64,000 nucleotides of DNA from Cryptosporangium minutisporangium (GCF_039536245.1 NZ_BAAAYN010000017.1:421725-485724), one strand, 5' to 3'; shown: positions 42,756 through 51,708, counted from the first letter of the stretch. The notes: generated by a model from the letters alone, not told the origin. Program-made: numbers and translations.

Positions 42756-42993
42756 TGGTTGTCGCCGTCTCGGGGTGCTCGCGAGATGGTTGCTGCGCTT
42801 CCAGTGCCATGGCACTCGAAGTGCAGCAACCACCGCCCGCACCACCCGGAAAGCGCGACAACCACCCCTCACATCACCCGCAAACGGCGACAACCACTCC
42901 ACGCACCGGCCCGAGCACGCGACAACCACCCCCGCACCGCGCCGAAACGGCGACAACCACCTCGTGCGCCGCCCCCGAGAGCGCGACAACCAT
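42756..42993. repeat. Helically phased cluster of CRACAACCA motifs with long hairpin
   Basis: CRACAACCAY begins at 42824, 42856, 42888, 42920, 42951 and 42984 (periods 32, 32, 32, 31, 33). Two inverted copies (TGGTTGTCG at 42756, TGGTTGCTG at 42787) precede, 31 bp apart. Around the orientation switch, 42788-42808 and 42811-42831 form a 21-bp stem with two mismatches. Between motifs the sequence is degenerate but C-rich (CGCACCGCCCCGAAA-like). It fills most of the 495-bp gap between azlD and the MFS gene. Confidence 0.9.
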
Positions 42994-43174
42994 CAGCTGG
43001 CGCCGCCCCGACGGCTGGCTGTGCCGAGCAGCCGACCACCTAGGTGGCCGCGGCCGGTTGGTGCTGGCGGTCCTACCAGCCGGGCTCGGGCAATTCGCGG
43101 TGGCCTCGCGGGCATGTGTGGCTGGACCACTGGGAAAGCGGGGAAGATCGCAGCGAACCGCCGAGGAGCACCCC

Positions 43175-44392
43175 GTGACCCCTGACCGCCGACGGACGCT
43201 CGTCCTCGGTGTGGCCATCGCACTGGTCGCGGCCAACCTCCGACCCGCCCTCGCGAGCGTCGGCCCAGTGCTCTCCGACATCCGGGCCGATCTCGGCCTC
43301 TCCGGTACCGGCGCATCGCTCCTCACCGCGCTCCCGATCGTCTGCCTCGGTGCGGTCGCCGCCGCCGCACCGGTCCTGTCCAGGCGCTGGGGCAGCGAAC
43401 GGGTGATCGCGCTCGTCACGGCCGTGATCGCGGTCGCGCTGGTGCTCCGGGTGACCGATGGCCAGTTCGCGCTCTTCGTCGGCTCGATCGTCGCGGCCGG
43501 CGCGATCGCCATCGCCAACGTCCTGATCCCCGCGTTGATCAAGCGGGACTTCCCCGGCCACACCGGCACGATGACCGGCGTCTACACGATGGCACTGTCC
43601 GGCGCTGCCGCGGTCGCCGCCGGGGTGACCGTCCCGCTGAGCGAGGCGAGCGACCACGGATGGCGCGGCGGCCTGGCGTTCTGGGCGATCCCGGCGCTGG
43701 TCGCGTTCGTGGTCTGGTCAGCGCTGGTCTGGCTGCCCGGTCGGCGGAACTTCACCGCCGCACCACCGCACTCCGCCCAGGGATCCCTGCTGCGGGACCC
43801 ACTCGCCTGGCAGATCACGATCTTCTTCGGCCTGCAATCGCTCTCGTTCTACAGCGTCCTCTCCTGGCTCCCCTCGATCTACCGCGACGCCGGCTACGAC
43901 CCGGCCACCGCCGGCCTCCTGCTCTCGATCTCCGCGCTCGTCCAGATCCCGGTGACGCTGGTTTTCCCGCCGTTCGCCGCCCGCGCCACCGACCAGCGTT
44001 GGTACACGCTCGCCTGCACGCTGGCCACGGGTCTCGGCCTGGCCGGGATCCTGCTGGCCCCGACGGCCGCGCCGTACCTCTGGGTGGTCGTGCTCGGCAT
44101 CGGGCAGGGCGGTTCGTTCGGCGTCGGCCTGCTGCTGTTCTCGCTGCGCACCCGCACGACGGCGGTGACCGCACGCCTCTCCGCACAGGCGCAGACCGTC
44201 GGTTATCTGGTCGCCGCCGCAGGACCCCTTCTCGTCGGCGCGGTGCACGACGTCACCGACTCCTGGACGGGCCCGGTCGCACTGCTGATCGCGCTGCTGG
44301 TGCCGCAGGGGTTCTTCGGTCTGTTGGCCGGTGCGCGCCGGTTCGTCGGTCCGGCACCCGACCCTCGGGCCTCCGAACCGCAGCCGCGCTGA
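43175..44392 (+). CDS. Major facilitator transporter (CynX/NimT type)
   Basis: A 405-residue MFS protein with twelve hydrophobic segments. RRRTLVLGVAIALVAANLRPALASVGPVLSDIRADLGLSGTGASLLTALPIVCLGAVAAAAPVLSRRWG is the typical start of the cyanate/nitroimidazole transporter group (CynX, NimT), and the second half repeats the MFS pattern (ATDQRWYTLACTLATGLGLAG). Substrate unknown. GTG 43175 follows GAGGAG; the longer frame upstream runs through the repeat cluster and is not credible. Confidence 0.9.
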   Translation: MTPDRRRTLVLGVAIALVAANLRPALASVGPVLSDIRADLGLSGTGASLLTALPIVCLGAVAAAAPVLSRRWGSERVIALVTAVIAVALVLRVTDGQFALFVGSIVAAGAIAIANVLIPALIKRDFPGHTGTMTGVYTMALSGAAAVAAGVTVPLSEASDHGWRGGLAFWAIPALVAFVVWSALVWLPGRRNFTAAPPHSAQGSLLRDPLAWQITIFFGLQSLSFYSVLSWLPSIYRDAGYDPATAGLLLSISALVQIPVTLVFPPFAARATDQRWYTLACTLATGLGLAGILLAPTAAPYLWVVVLGIGQGGSFGVGLLLFSLRTRTTAVTARLSAQAQTVGYLVAAAGPLLVGAVHDVTDSWTGPVALLIALLVPQGFFGLLAGARRFVGPAPDPRASEPQPR

Positions 44393-44417
44393 ACGCCTTC
44401 GTCGAGGGCGAACGACC

Positions 44418-45278
44418 TCAGCGATCGCCGGTCGGGAAGAGTTGACTCGTGAGGCCGGGCGCGTCCCGGAGAAAACTCGCGGTGTCCGCGTCGGCCGGGT
44501 AGAACGCCTCGATCGCCAACTCGGAGACCGTGACGTCGAGCGGCGTGCCGAAGACCGAGGTGAGGCTGAGGAACGACAGCTCGCGGTCGTCGTGCCGGTA
44601 CCGCAGCGGCACGACGACGTCGTGGGGCTCCGGTACCGGGTCCACCGCTCGGTCCGAACCGGGGTACTCGGTGAGCTCCTCGTGGAGCGAGGCCAGGTAC
44701 CGGTCGGCCGTCTGCGCTGCCTGTCGCGCCAGCCGGGAGAGCAGATGTGCACGCCATTCGCCGAGGTTGACGATACGCGGCGCCATGCCGTCCGGATGCA
44801 GGCTCAGCCGTAGCACGTTGACCGGCGGCCTGAGCAGCTCGGGATCCACGTCGGCGGTGAAGAACCTCAGCCCGCTGTTGGCGTCGACCAGCCGCCAGCG
44901 ATGATCGACCACCACCGCCGGGTGGGGCTCGTGCCCGGCCATCACCTGCCGCAGCGCCCTCCGCACGGCGTCCAGCGAAGGATCGTCGAGACCGTGGTGA
45001 GGGTAGGCGGGGGCGTAGCCGCCGGCGAGCAGCAGCTCGTTGCGTTCGCGCAACGGCACGTCGAGCTGCTCGGAGAGGCGCAGGATCATCTCGCTGGTCG
45101 GTCTCGACCGACCGGTCTCGATGAAGCTCAGGTGCCGGGCCGACACCTCGGCCTGCAGCGAGAGGTCGAGCTGCGTGAGCCGACGCCGCTCGCGCCAGGC
45201 GCGCAACATCTCCCCCACCGGGGACTGCGCTCGCGATCCCGCGCGGCCGACCGGGCGCTCGCGAGGTTCCGCCGTCAT
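44418..45278 (-). CDS. XRE regulator with MmyB-like ligand domain
   Basis: A 286-residue regulator frequent in actinomycetes. HTH: VGEMLRAWRERRRLTQLDLSLQAEVSARHLSFIETGRSRPTSEMILRLSEQLDVPLRERNELLLAGGYAP. C-terminal MmyB-like PAS-fold domain: HPAVVVDHRWRLVDANSGLRFFTADVD, LHPDGMAPRIVNLGEWRAHLLSRLARQA, DRELSFLSLTSVFGTPLDVTVSELAIEAFYPAD. Such domains may bind fatty acids or other small ligands; natural target unknown. ATG 45278. It is convergent with the MFS gene, 26 bp away, and no divergent reductase, a common partner, is present. Confidence 0.9.
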   Translation of the reverse strand: MTAEPRERPVGRAGSRAQSPVGEMLRAWRERRRLTQLDLSLQAEVSARHLSFIETGRSRPTSEMILRLSEQLDVPLRERNELLLAGGYAPAYPHHGLDDPSLDAVRRALRQVMAGHEPHPAVVVDHRWRLVDANSGLRFFTADVDPELLRPPVNVLRLSLHPDGMAPRIVNLGEWRAHLLSRLARQAAQTADRYLASLHEELTEYPGSDRAVDPVPEPHDVVVPLRYRHDDRELSFLSLTSVFGTPLDVTVSELAIEAFYPADADTASFLRDAPGLTSQLFPTGDR

Positions 45279-45364
45279 GACAGGAAGCCTACGACCCTCC
45301 GTCCGACGCCCGATGGCGGACCGTGGCAACGGTCCACCACCGGGCGTGCGGTGTCAGCGGCCCG

Positions 45365-46606
45365 TCACTGGATGAGCTGGAGCCCGGTCTCCTGGAGGAC
45401 CTCGTCGATCGGCTGGAAGAACGAGACGAACCCGAGCTGGTTGCAGCCGCCGTTCGAGCCACCGGAGACGATGCCCTGCGCCTGGTCACCCGCGAACAGC
45501 GCGCCGCCGCTGTCACCGGGCTGGGTGCAGAGGTTGGTCTGGGTCAGCCCACGGACCGTGCCCTCGGGGTAGACCACGGTGGTGTTGTAGGCCTGCACCA
45601 CACCGCAGGTCGTGCCGGTCGTCGAGCCGGTCTTGCAGACGGCCGAGCCGACCGGCACCAGCGTCGCGCCGGTGATCGGCTGGAGCTGGTTCTGGTTGAT
45701 GACCGCGGGCTGCGGATCGAGCGACTCGGGGTCCTCCACCGGGATCGTGCCGTAGTCGCTACCCGGGAACTCGACCACGTCGGACTGCCCGATCACCTGC
45801 TGACCGTCGGTCCAGGTGTCGACCGCGGCCGTGCAGTGCCCGGCCGTGATCACGACCGCGTTCTGGCCGTCCGTGGCGTTGAACGCCGAGCTGCACCGCC
45901 CGCTACCGGCTGCGTTGAGGATCGCCTGCCCGCCGAAGAACGCCTGGGTGGTGAACGACGCGGTGGTGCGTTGCACGCGGACCGTGTCGCCGTAACCGGC
46001 CAGCTTCTGCAGCCAGGCGTCCGCGCGCGGGTCGGCCGCGGCATCGTCGGAGACCTGCACCGTCACCGAGTTGTTCGCAGCGTCGATCGCCCACGACGTG
46101 CCGGGGATGCGACCGAGGGTGTCCAGCTGCGTCTGTACTTTCTGGAGCTCCGGAAGGCTGTGGCTGACCATCCTCGCGGTGGCTCCGGCGTCCTCGACGG
46201 CATCCGCGGCGGCCTGGTCGGTGACGTTGACCATCAGCTCACCCGTGGTGCGGCTCAGCCAGGTGCCTGCGGTACGGCTGCCCAGCGCGCTCTGCAACGT
46301 CACCGCGGTCCGGGTCCGGCCGTCCAGCTGCTCCAAGCGGGCCTCGGCTTCCTCTTCGGACAGTCCGAGTTCGGCGGCCAGGGCCTCGACCGCCAGGCGC
46401 TTGATCGCGGGCGAGTACGCGGAGGGGCCGGTGTCCGCGGAGCTCGCCGTCTCCGCCCTGGGCTTCGCCGTGTCGTCCGCTCCGGCCGTCGGTGCCGTAG
46501 CCAGGAACGCGGCTAACGCAGCCGCGACGGCTCCGGCCAGGACGGACGTGATCGTGGCTGTCCGTCGGCTGGCCCCAGGGGCGCGTCGGTGACGCGGAGT
46601 GTGCAT
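45365..46606 (-). CDS. Secreted streptogrisin/alpha-lytic-type serine protease precursor
   Basis: A 413-residue S1 family preproprotease. Signal peptide (ITSVLAGAVAAALAAFLATAPTAGA), then a prodomain with the alpha-lytic pro-region pattern (AVTLQSALGSRTAGTWLSRTTGELMVNVTDQAAADAVEDAG) acting as folding chaperone. The mature enzyme shows His in ITAGHCTAA, Asp in SDYGTI and Ser in TQPGDSGGAL, with paired cysteines (GRCSSA/GHCTAA, VCKTG/TCGVV, LCTQPG/GGCNQL). Secreted and processed to an active endoprotease for extracellular protein use. ATG 46606. No protease inhibitor gene is adjacent. Confidence 0.95.
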   Translation of the reverse strand: MHTPRHRRAPGASRRTATITSVLAGAVAAALAAFLATAPTAGADDTAKPRAETASSADTGPSAYSPAIKRLAVEALAAELGLSEEEAEARLEQLDGRTRTAVTLQSALGSRTAGTWLSRTTGELMVNVTDQAAADAVEDAGATARMVSHSLPELQKVQTQLDTLGRIPGTSWAIDAANNSVTVQVSDDAAADPRADAWLQKLAGYGDTVRVQRTTASFTTQAFFGGQAILNAAGSGRCSSAFNATDGQNAVVITAGHCTAAVDTWTDGQQVIGQSDVVEFPGSDYGTIPVEDPESLDPQPAVINQNQLQPITGATLVPVGSAVCKTGSTTGTTCGVVQAYNTTVVYPEGTVRGLTQTNLCTQPGDSGGALFAGDQAQGIVSGGSNGGCNQLGFVSFFQPIDEVLQETGLQLIQ

Positions 46607-46862
46607 CCGGGCTCCTCGGTCTCGGCTTACGACCGACCCTGCGACCGTTTTTCCGTTTAGTTCGTTATCGCAGCATCGGTAGTGATGCGACCAACACGGT
46701 TCACCGTCGCGAATGGTTCAGCCTGGATTCGCCGCAATTAGGACGCCGCAGAGCGGCCATCTAGCCGCTGAGCTGCCCGATTACCTCCCACGTAATCGAC
46801 GCAATCTCGATGCACGGCGAGGATTCTCGCATCGGACCACCCGTCACGAAGGAGTACGAGCC

Positions 46863-47228
46863 GTGAGCGACATCGAACAGTTCGTCACCCGCTACCTCGC
46901 CGCCTGGAACGAGACCGACCCGGCGCGGCGTCGGGCCGAGATCGACGCCGTCTGGGCCGATGACGCTCTGTACATCGACCCGCTCGTCGTCGCCCGCGGC
47001 CGCGAAGAGATCGACGCGACCATCGGCGCGGTCCAAGCCCAGTTTCCCGGCTTCGTGTTCCGGCTAGCCGGTCCGGTGGACGCCCACCACCAGCAGGCCC
47101 GCTTCCAGTGGGAGCTGGGCCCGGCCGGCGGTGAGGCCCTCGTCGTCGGGTTCGACGTCGCGGTGCTCGCCGAGGACGGCCGGATCGGCCAGGTCTACGG
47201 CTTCCTGGACAAGGTCCCGGCGGCCTGA
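46863..47228 (+). CDS. SnoaL/NTF2-fold small protein
   Basis: A 121-residue protein: FVTRYLAAWNETDPARRRAEIDAVWADDALYIDPLVVARGREEIDATIGAVQAQFPGFVFRLAGPVDAHHQQARFQWELGPAGGEALVVGFDVAVLAEDGRIGQVYGFLD is the NTF2-like fold of the SnoaL_2 group. Role unknown; many are small-molecule binding or isomerase proteins. GTG 46863 follows GAAGGAG. Stands alone with convergent neighbour overlapping its last 34 bp. Confidence 0.85.
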   Translation: MSDIEQFVTRYLAAWNETDPARRRAEIDAVWADDALYIDPLVVARGREEIDATIGAVQAQFPGFVFRLAGPVDAHHQQARFQWELGPAGGEALVVGFDVAVLAEDGRIGQVYGFLDKVPAA

Positions 47229-47644
47229 GCCAGCCGGACCGCTGGCCGGTGTCGTACGTTCCGGTGACCCAACGCCCGGGCCCGCCGAAACGTACGGCGC
47301 CTTCCTCCCGTCGCGGCCTCTACACCGACGATGGCAGGCCGGGGCGCCGCTCCGGCCGATCGCCGCTCGAGCCGTTCAGCCCACCGCTCGAGGTCGCGAC
47401 GCCAAGCCCGCACGTAGGCCGCGCAGTCGTCCGCCCGCAGGGCACCACGGGCGCGCTCGGCCGCGTCCAACGCGGCCAGCATTCGTCGACGCTTGCCGGC
47501 CGGGATTCGGCCGTGCAGGACCCGGTGCCGGACCTCGATGAGGAAACACCGCCGCCGCTCCAGTGCGGCGCGCCAGTACCCGACGTCCGATGCCGTGATG
47601 TCGCGGCCGTCGTCGAGCAACCAGTAGAGGCCTTCGGCAATCAC
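47195..47644 (-). pseudogene. Detached C-terminal part of glycosyltransferase gene
   Basis: An open frame of 149 codons (IAEGLYWLLDDGRDITASDVGYWRAALERRRCFLIEVRHRVLHG...) lying in the same frame as the glycosyltransferase upstream. Between the TAG at 47,702-47,704 and its GTG, the in-frame reading is uninterrupted and sensible (RSYDPFATALRAEREEFGDV). It therefore looks like the original C-terminus of that enzyme, cut off by a nonsense codon, and not an independent gene. Reinitiation from GTG 47644 is possible. Its last 34 bp overlap the convergent NTF2 gene; the tail after about residue 105 is Arg-rich and may be non-native. Confidence 0.65.
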
Positions 47645-47701
47645 GTCTCCGAACTCTTCGCGCTCCGCCCGTAGAGCGGTGGCGAACGGATCGTAAGAAC
47701 G

Positions 47702-48442
47702 CTACACGGCACGACCAACCGTGGCGACGGCGCCCGCGGCTACCTCGTCCAGGATGAACAGCCAGTCCTCGTTGTAGATGTCGGGGAAGAACGAGGTGAT
47801 CCGCTGCGGGTCGACGAGGAGAGCTCCGGCGCCGATGAAACCGTCCTGCGCACCGCCCGCCAACCGGTGGGCATGGCACACGACGGAGTGGTCCGGGAAC
47901 TGGCCGACGGGCAGGCCGACGGTCGTGAACCCCTGGTCGAGCCCACCCGTTGCCCGACGGACGTCCCCGCGGTCCGGTACAGCGACGTCGTCGTCGAGGA
48001 AGAGCAGTCGCCGGACGCCGGACGCCCTCGCCAGGAGCAGCGCCAGGTTGCGCTTCCGGCTCACGTCGCTGCGGCGAGAACTGAGCCGGTGGCTGATCGA
48101 GTCGGCCTCGAAGCGCAGGTCGTGCTCGAAACACGGCTGCTCGGCCGACGTGTCGACCGCGGTCAGCCGACCGGGGAGGTGCCCGCGGTAGCGGTCCACG
48201 ACCGAGCCGGCTGTACACCGGCCACTCGCGAGTACCAGCAGCTCGGAGCCCAGATACTGAGTGAGGCGTACGGCTCGCCGTAGGTCGGCCACGCGTCGGC
48301 ACGACGGCACGACGACCAACTCGACCGGGTCAGCGCTTTCGATGGGGCGGACCGCACCGAGGAGCGGACGATGCGACCCGTGGTGATGGCTGCTCGAACC
48401 GGCCCTGCGCGCGGTCCGGATCAACGATGGCCCCGGGACCAT
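47702..48442 (-). CDS. Putative GT-A glycosyltransferase, truncated by TAG
   Basis: A 246-residue frame. After VELVVVPSCRRVADLRRAVRLTQYLGSELLVLASG come SRKRNLALLLARASGVRRLLFLDDDVAVP, where DDD is the sugar-nucleotide/metal site of GT-A enzymes, and FIGAGALLVDPQRITSFFPDIYNEDWLFILDEVAAG, with the ED-W acceptor-side motif. It ends at a TAG although homologous-looking sequence continues in frame. ATG 48442 overlaps the end of the upstream HTH gene by 22 bp, suggesting one transcript. Without the C-terminal part activity is doubtful. Confidence 0.7.
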   Translation of the reverse strand: MVPGPSLIRTARRAGSSSHHHGSHRPLLGAVRPIESADPVELVVVPSCRRVADLRRAVRLTQYLGSELLVLASGRCTAGSVVDRYRGHLPGRLTAVDTSAEQPCFEHDLRFEADSISHRLSSRRSDVSRKRNLALLLARASGVRRLLFLDDDVAVPDRGDVRRATGGLDQGFTTVGLPVGQFPDHSVVCHAHRLAGGAQDGFIGAGALLVDPQRITSFFPDIYNEDWLFILDEVAAGAVATVGRAV

Positions 48443-49518
48443 TCGAAGAGCCTGGTTTCCTTGTGGGACCAGTCCGGCGTGACCGTGTTTCCCGCGAATA
48501 CCGGCACTCGTACGAGCAGGCAGAATTCCTCCGCCGTGGCGAACCGGACCCGTAGGTAGTCCTCGCTCTGATCGCGGTACCAGGCATCGGTCAGCGCCAT
48601 CACCACGCCGAGCGTTCCCCGCCCGTACATGGCGTTGCAAATGGTGAGGGTCCGGCGTCGGTTCAACGGGCTCGGCCCGCGGTAGAACAGCGCGACGTCC
48701 TCGTAGAGCACCGTGTCCGCTCCGGAGCCCTCCACTCGGGGAGCGAATCGGCGAGGCTGCTCCCCGTCGTCGACCTCGAAATATCCGTCGACCGCCCGGT
48801 CTGCACCGGAGATCTGTCGCACCGGAAGGTTCAGACGGCCGAGCAAGTCACGGGTCACCGAGTTCCAGTCGATACCGCCCAGCAGGATCAGATGACTGGC
48901 GGAGTCGTCCTGGAGCATGCCAGAAGCGGTGCGGAATCGGATCCGGGTGTTCTGCGGGTTCGCGGCCCGGAGATGGCCGTAGAGCTCCACCATCGCGTCG
49001 AGGTCCGCATACCGGTAGAGCTCGACGTAGTCCGGGCTCGACTTCTGCGCGTACTCGAAATGGCCGAGTTTCCGCTCCGGCATTTCGCTGGCGACGATCG
49101 TAACGGGTTGCCCGTCCTCGAAGCGCCAGGTGCCCCGGCCGAACGGATGCGCGAACGGCGGCGTGTCGGGGAGTTCCTCCTCCCGCAATTTCAACAGTTC
49201 ACGTTCGAGTACGATCAATCGCTCTCGCTCGTGTTCGTTCAGTTCTTCTTCGTCGAGGAGTCGTCCGGTTCGAATCGCCCGATCCGTGGCGAACAGCCGC
49301 GCATAGGCACGGAGCCGGACTTCCGGCGGTAGAACGGGATCGCGGGTCCGCTCCCAGGACGAGATCAAGGGCGCGCTGAGCGGCCGGTCGCCGCCGAGCA
49401 ACTGGCCGACCTGCGCCTGGCTCAGCTTCTGGCCGGCCAGGCCCTCCGTACGGAGTGCTCGTAATCGGTACGCGAGTCGACCTACGGCCCGAGACGGCTC
49501 CTCGCTTCCCACTGACAT
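48421..49518 (-). CDS. HTH-domain protein with large C-terminal domain
   Basis: A 365-residue protein. The N-terminus is an XRE-like helix-turn-helix (RLAYRLRALRTEGLAGQKLSQAQVGQLLGGDRPLSAPLISSWERTRDPVLPPEVRLRAYARLFA). Helical linker (NEHERERLIVLERELLKLREEEL) and a mixed alpha/beta domain follow (VTIVASEMPERKLGHFEYAQKSSPDYVELYRYADLDAMVELYGHLRAANPQNTRIRFR, HLILLGGIDWNSVTRDLLGRLNLPVRQ), which has a nucleotide-binding look but no known motif. This architecture recurs in actinomycetes with unknown role. ATG 49518. Its end overlaps the glycosyltransferase start, so they are probably co-expressed. Confidence 0.8.
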   Translation of the reverse strand: MSVGSEEPSRAVGRLAYRLRALRTEGLAGQKLSQAQVGQLLGGDRPLSAPLISSWERTRDPVLPPEVRLRAYARLFATDRAIRTGRLLDEEELNEHERERLIVLERELLKLREEELPDTPPFAHPFGRGTWRFEDGQPVTIVASEMPERKLGHFEYAQKSSPDYVELYRYADLDAMVELYGHLRAANPQNTRIRFRTASGMLQDDSASHLILLGGIDWNSVTRDLLGRLNLPVRQISGADRAVDGYFEVDDGEQPRRFAPRVEGSGADTVLYEDVALFYRGPSPLNRRRTLTICNAMYGRGTLGVVMALTDAWYRDQSEDYLRVRFATAEEFCLLVRVPVFAGNTVTPDWSHKETRLFEWSRGHR

Positions 49519-49933
49519 CTCTTCAGTTTTGTTCAGGTGAAGGCTTCAGGCCAGAGTTTCGCCGGATCAGCGGAGCCTTTCCGGACCCATCCCCATCAGG
49601 ACGACCCGGGGTCGACAGCAGGAGCGAGCGCTCTCCGACCGCAGAGGACCCTCGGTTCACCGAACCCCCCACGCCTCCCACTTATGGTGCCCACTATAAA
49701 AGTCGCCCGAATTCACTCGCGCTCACCGTATCCAAGTCCGACTGATAGGGGGGCGATTAATTTCCCTCGCGCGCTACCGAACTTCACTTATTGGCGCACC
49801 GATTATGGAAGACCGACTTGTTGCCTTAACCCAGAAATCATTTCTACGCTGATCCGCATCGGCCACCTCCCAAACGATTGGGCTGATGACTCGGAAATCA
49901 TTTTCGCGCCCGTTCCCGGAAAGGTTCAGCGAG
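49519..49933. other. 415-bp gene-free, relatively AT-rich region
   Basis: Divergent upstream region of the HTH gene and the small membrane protein gene. It contains AT-rich patches (CACTATAAAAG near 49,692; GATTAATTT near 49,756) that could hold promoters, and a direct repeat GAAATCATTT at 49,845 and 49,895. I see no credible coding frame. Confidence 0.5.
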
Positions 49934-50353
49934 ATGCCTGCGACAACTATCACTGAGTTCTTCGACCTCGACCTCGCGATCGGACTCGCGCACGGCGTCG
50001 CGGGTTGGCTCCTCATCGTCTTCGCGTTTCTGATAATCGCCACCGCCGGCCCACGTCGTCGGGCACGAGCCGTCGCGGTTCTGTTCGCTGCCGCGATCGT
50101 CCTCACCGTGCTGTCCGGATGCAGTGGCGATTCTTCGACCGCGCCGCCGGAGAGTTCGGTGAACCTGTTACCGGTAGTCGTGGGGCTGGGCCTGCTCGGG
50201 TTGGGCGTCGGCACGACGATGGCCGTGGTCGCAGTCCGCCTGCTCCACGCGGCGGTCGAGGCGATCGGCCAGGCAGTCTCGATGCTGATCCGCGGCGCCG
50301 CGCTCGTGGGTGGGTCGATCGCGGCCGTGATGGCGTTGGGAATGCTCTGGTGA
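49934..50353 (+). CDS. Small membrane protein, unknown function
   Basis: A 139-residue protein with about four hydrophobic segments (GLAHGVAGWLLIVFAFLIIATAG, AVAVLFAAAIVLTVLSG, LLPVVVGLGLLGLGVGTTMAVVAVRLLHAA, AALVGGSIAAVMALGMLW). TVLSGCSG resembles a lipobox but is internal. GAAAGG lies 9 nt before ATG 49934. No family recognised; it might be exported with the HTH-glycosyltransferase locus or be unrelated. Confidence 0.65.
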   Translation: MPATTITEFFDLDLAIGLAHGVAGWLLIVFAFLIIATAGPRRRARAVAVLFAAAIVLTVLSGCSGDSSTAPPESSVNLLPVVVGLGLLGLGVGTTMAVVAVRLLHAAVEAIGQAVSMLIRGAALVGGSIAAVMALGMLW

Positions 50354-50421
50354 CGAGCCCGAAGAGGCCACTGGGCCGCGCCGCATCGTGCAGCGCGGCC
50401 CAGAGGCATGGATCGGACGAT

Positions 50422-50670
50422 TCAGCCGCGGCGGCGGACCGCGTAGCGGCTGCGGTCGTGGACGAGGGTCCGACCGCGACCCCGCACTACCGGGCTCGGC
50501 GCAGGGTCGGTGACCCGGCGACCACGGGCGGCTGCCCGGCGCTCGGCCCGGCTCGGCCGGGCCGTCGACTCCGGCACGGCCGCACCCTCGGCGGCCGCGT
50601 TCGCCAACACGGGCAAGGCCGGCGCCGGGACGGTCAGGGGCGCCTGCTCGGGGGAAGTGGACTGTGCGCG
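50422..50670 (-). CDS. Small basic protein, unknown
   Basis: An 82-residue protein with Ala/Pro-rich N-terminus (LTVPAPALPVLANAAAEGAA) and a very basic C-terminus (RAERRAAARGRRVT, VRGRGRTLVHDRSRYAVRRRG), rich in Arg. ATG 50670 is preceded by CTGGAGG at 6-nt spacing, which supports translation. No family named; nucleic-acid binding is possible by charge alone. Confidence 0.6.
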   Translation of the reverse strand, partial: RAQSTSPEQAPLTVPAPALPVLANAAAEGAAVPESTARPSRAERRAAARGRRVTDPAPSPVVRGRGRTLVHDRSRYAVRRRG

Positions 50671-50941
50671 CATAGGGGAACCTCCAGCTCGTGACGCCGC
50701 GAGTGGGCGGCAGGACAAGCTCGGCCGAGGTCACATGAGGGCCGCACGAGCGGCGCAGGAGACGATCAGCTGAGCAGAGGACAGAAGAAGAGAGCGCAGA
50801 GAACCGGGCTCTCCGGGGAATGAGGAAGGCGCTACCGCGGCAACGTCACGCGGCGATTGCGGCGCCTTCGGCCCCGCTGGGGTGCTTGTCAGCTGATCAC
50901 GGGACGAACGTTAACTCGCCCCGTCCGAGGACGCGACCTAT

Positions 50942-51487
50942 TTATTCGGCACGGAACGCGATGCTGTTCGCGGCACAGATACGTGCACCCATGTTGAGCT
51001 CCATCATCTTGAGCGCCGCGCGGGCTAGCTCCTCGTGGATGTGCGCGACCGCGTCCTCCGGGATCACGACCTCGTGGTGCCGGATGTGCGCGTCCAGCGC
51101 GGAGTAGAGCACGCACTGCTCGGTGACCTGCCCGGCCAGCACCAGCCGCGTGACGTCGAGCTGTCCGAGCAGGTACTCCAGCGGCGTCTGGAAGAAGATC
51201 GAGTGGCGGGCCTTGACCACGAACATGGTCTCCTCGGCCGGCTGCAGCGGCTCCACCAGGTGCGGCGCCTTGCCGTCGATCGCCGCTTGGTAGATCGAGT
51301 CACGGTTCGACGTCCAGGAACCGAAGTTGTCGTTCACGTAGATCACCGGGGAGTCCTGCGCGGACGCCCGCTCGACGAGGCGGGCGATCGCGGGCACGGC
51401 CGCCTCAGCCGAAGGCAGCAGCTGGTCGGCATCCGGGTGGTCGTACGGGGTGATCATGTCGATCACGATCAGCGCGGTGGTGGACAC
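50942..51487 (-). CDS. Isochorismatase-family cysteine hydrolase
   Basis: A 181-residue enzyme. Triad: Asp10 (ALIVIDMITPY), Lys92 (FVVKARHSIFF) and Cys125 (GQVTEQCVLYSA), with VNDNFGSW as a metal/substrate loop. Members hydrolyse amides such as nicotinamide or act on isochorismate; here the substrate is unclear, and the nicotinamidase zinc motif is incomplete. ATG 51487. A 271-bp gap without visible gene precedes the small basic gene. Confidence 0.92.
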   Translation of the reverse strand: MSTTALIVIDMITPYDHPDADQLLPSAEAAVPAIARLVERASAQDSPVIYVNDNFGSWTSNRDSIYQAAIDGKAPHLVEPLQPAEETMFVVKARHSIFFQTPLEYLLGQLDVTRLVLAGQVTEQCVLYSALDAHIRHHEVVIPEDAVAHIHEELARAALKMMELNMGARICAANSIAFRAE

Positions 51488-51708
51488 GGACGAGGACTAT
51501 CCGGGATCGCCGCGACTATGCATGTCGCCCGCAGCGCGCCACCAGCGCCGAGGTTCCGTCCGCGGATGAGCGCCGGACCCTCGGGCTTCCTCAACCCGCG
51601 ACGAACATTTTTCGGACACTGGTGTTCTTACTCCCCAGTAAACTACGGTGACCTTGCCATCGGTCGATGACACAAAAAAGCCTGACCACGCCGAACCGGG
51701 AGAGAGCC

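Noticed and set aside
42824-42993. CRISPR array
   Set aside because: Period of about 32 bp and repeated core looked CRISPR-like, but the core is only about 10 bp, spacers are degenerate versions of each other, and no cas gene is nearby.
42755-43174. N-terminal extension of the MFS transporter
   Set aside because: The frame is open upstream through the repeat cluster, but a good Shine-Dalgarno and the normal family N-terminus place the start at GTG 43175.
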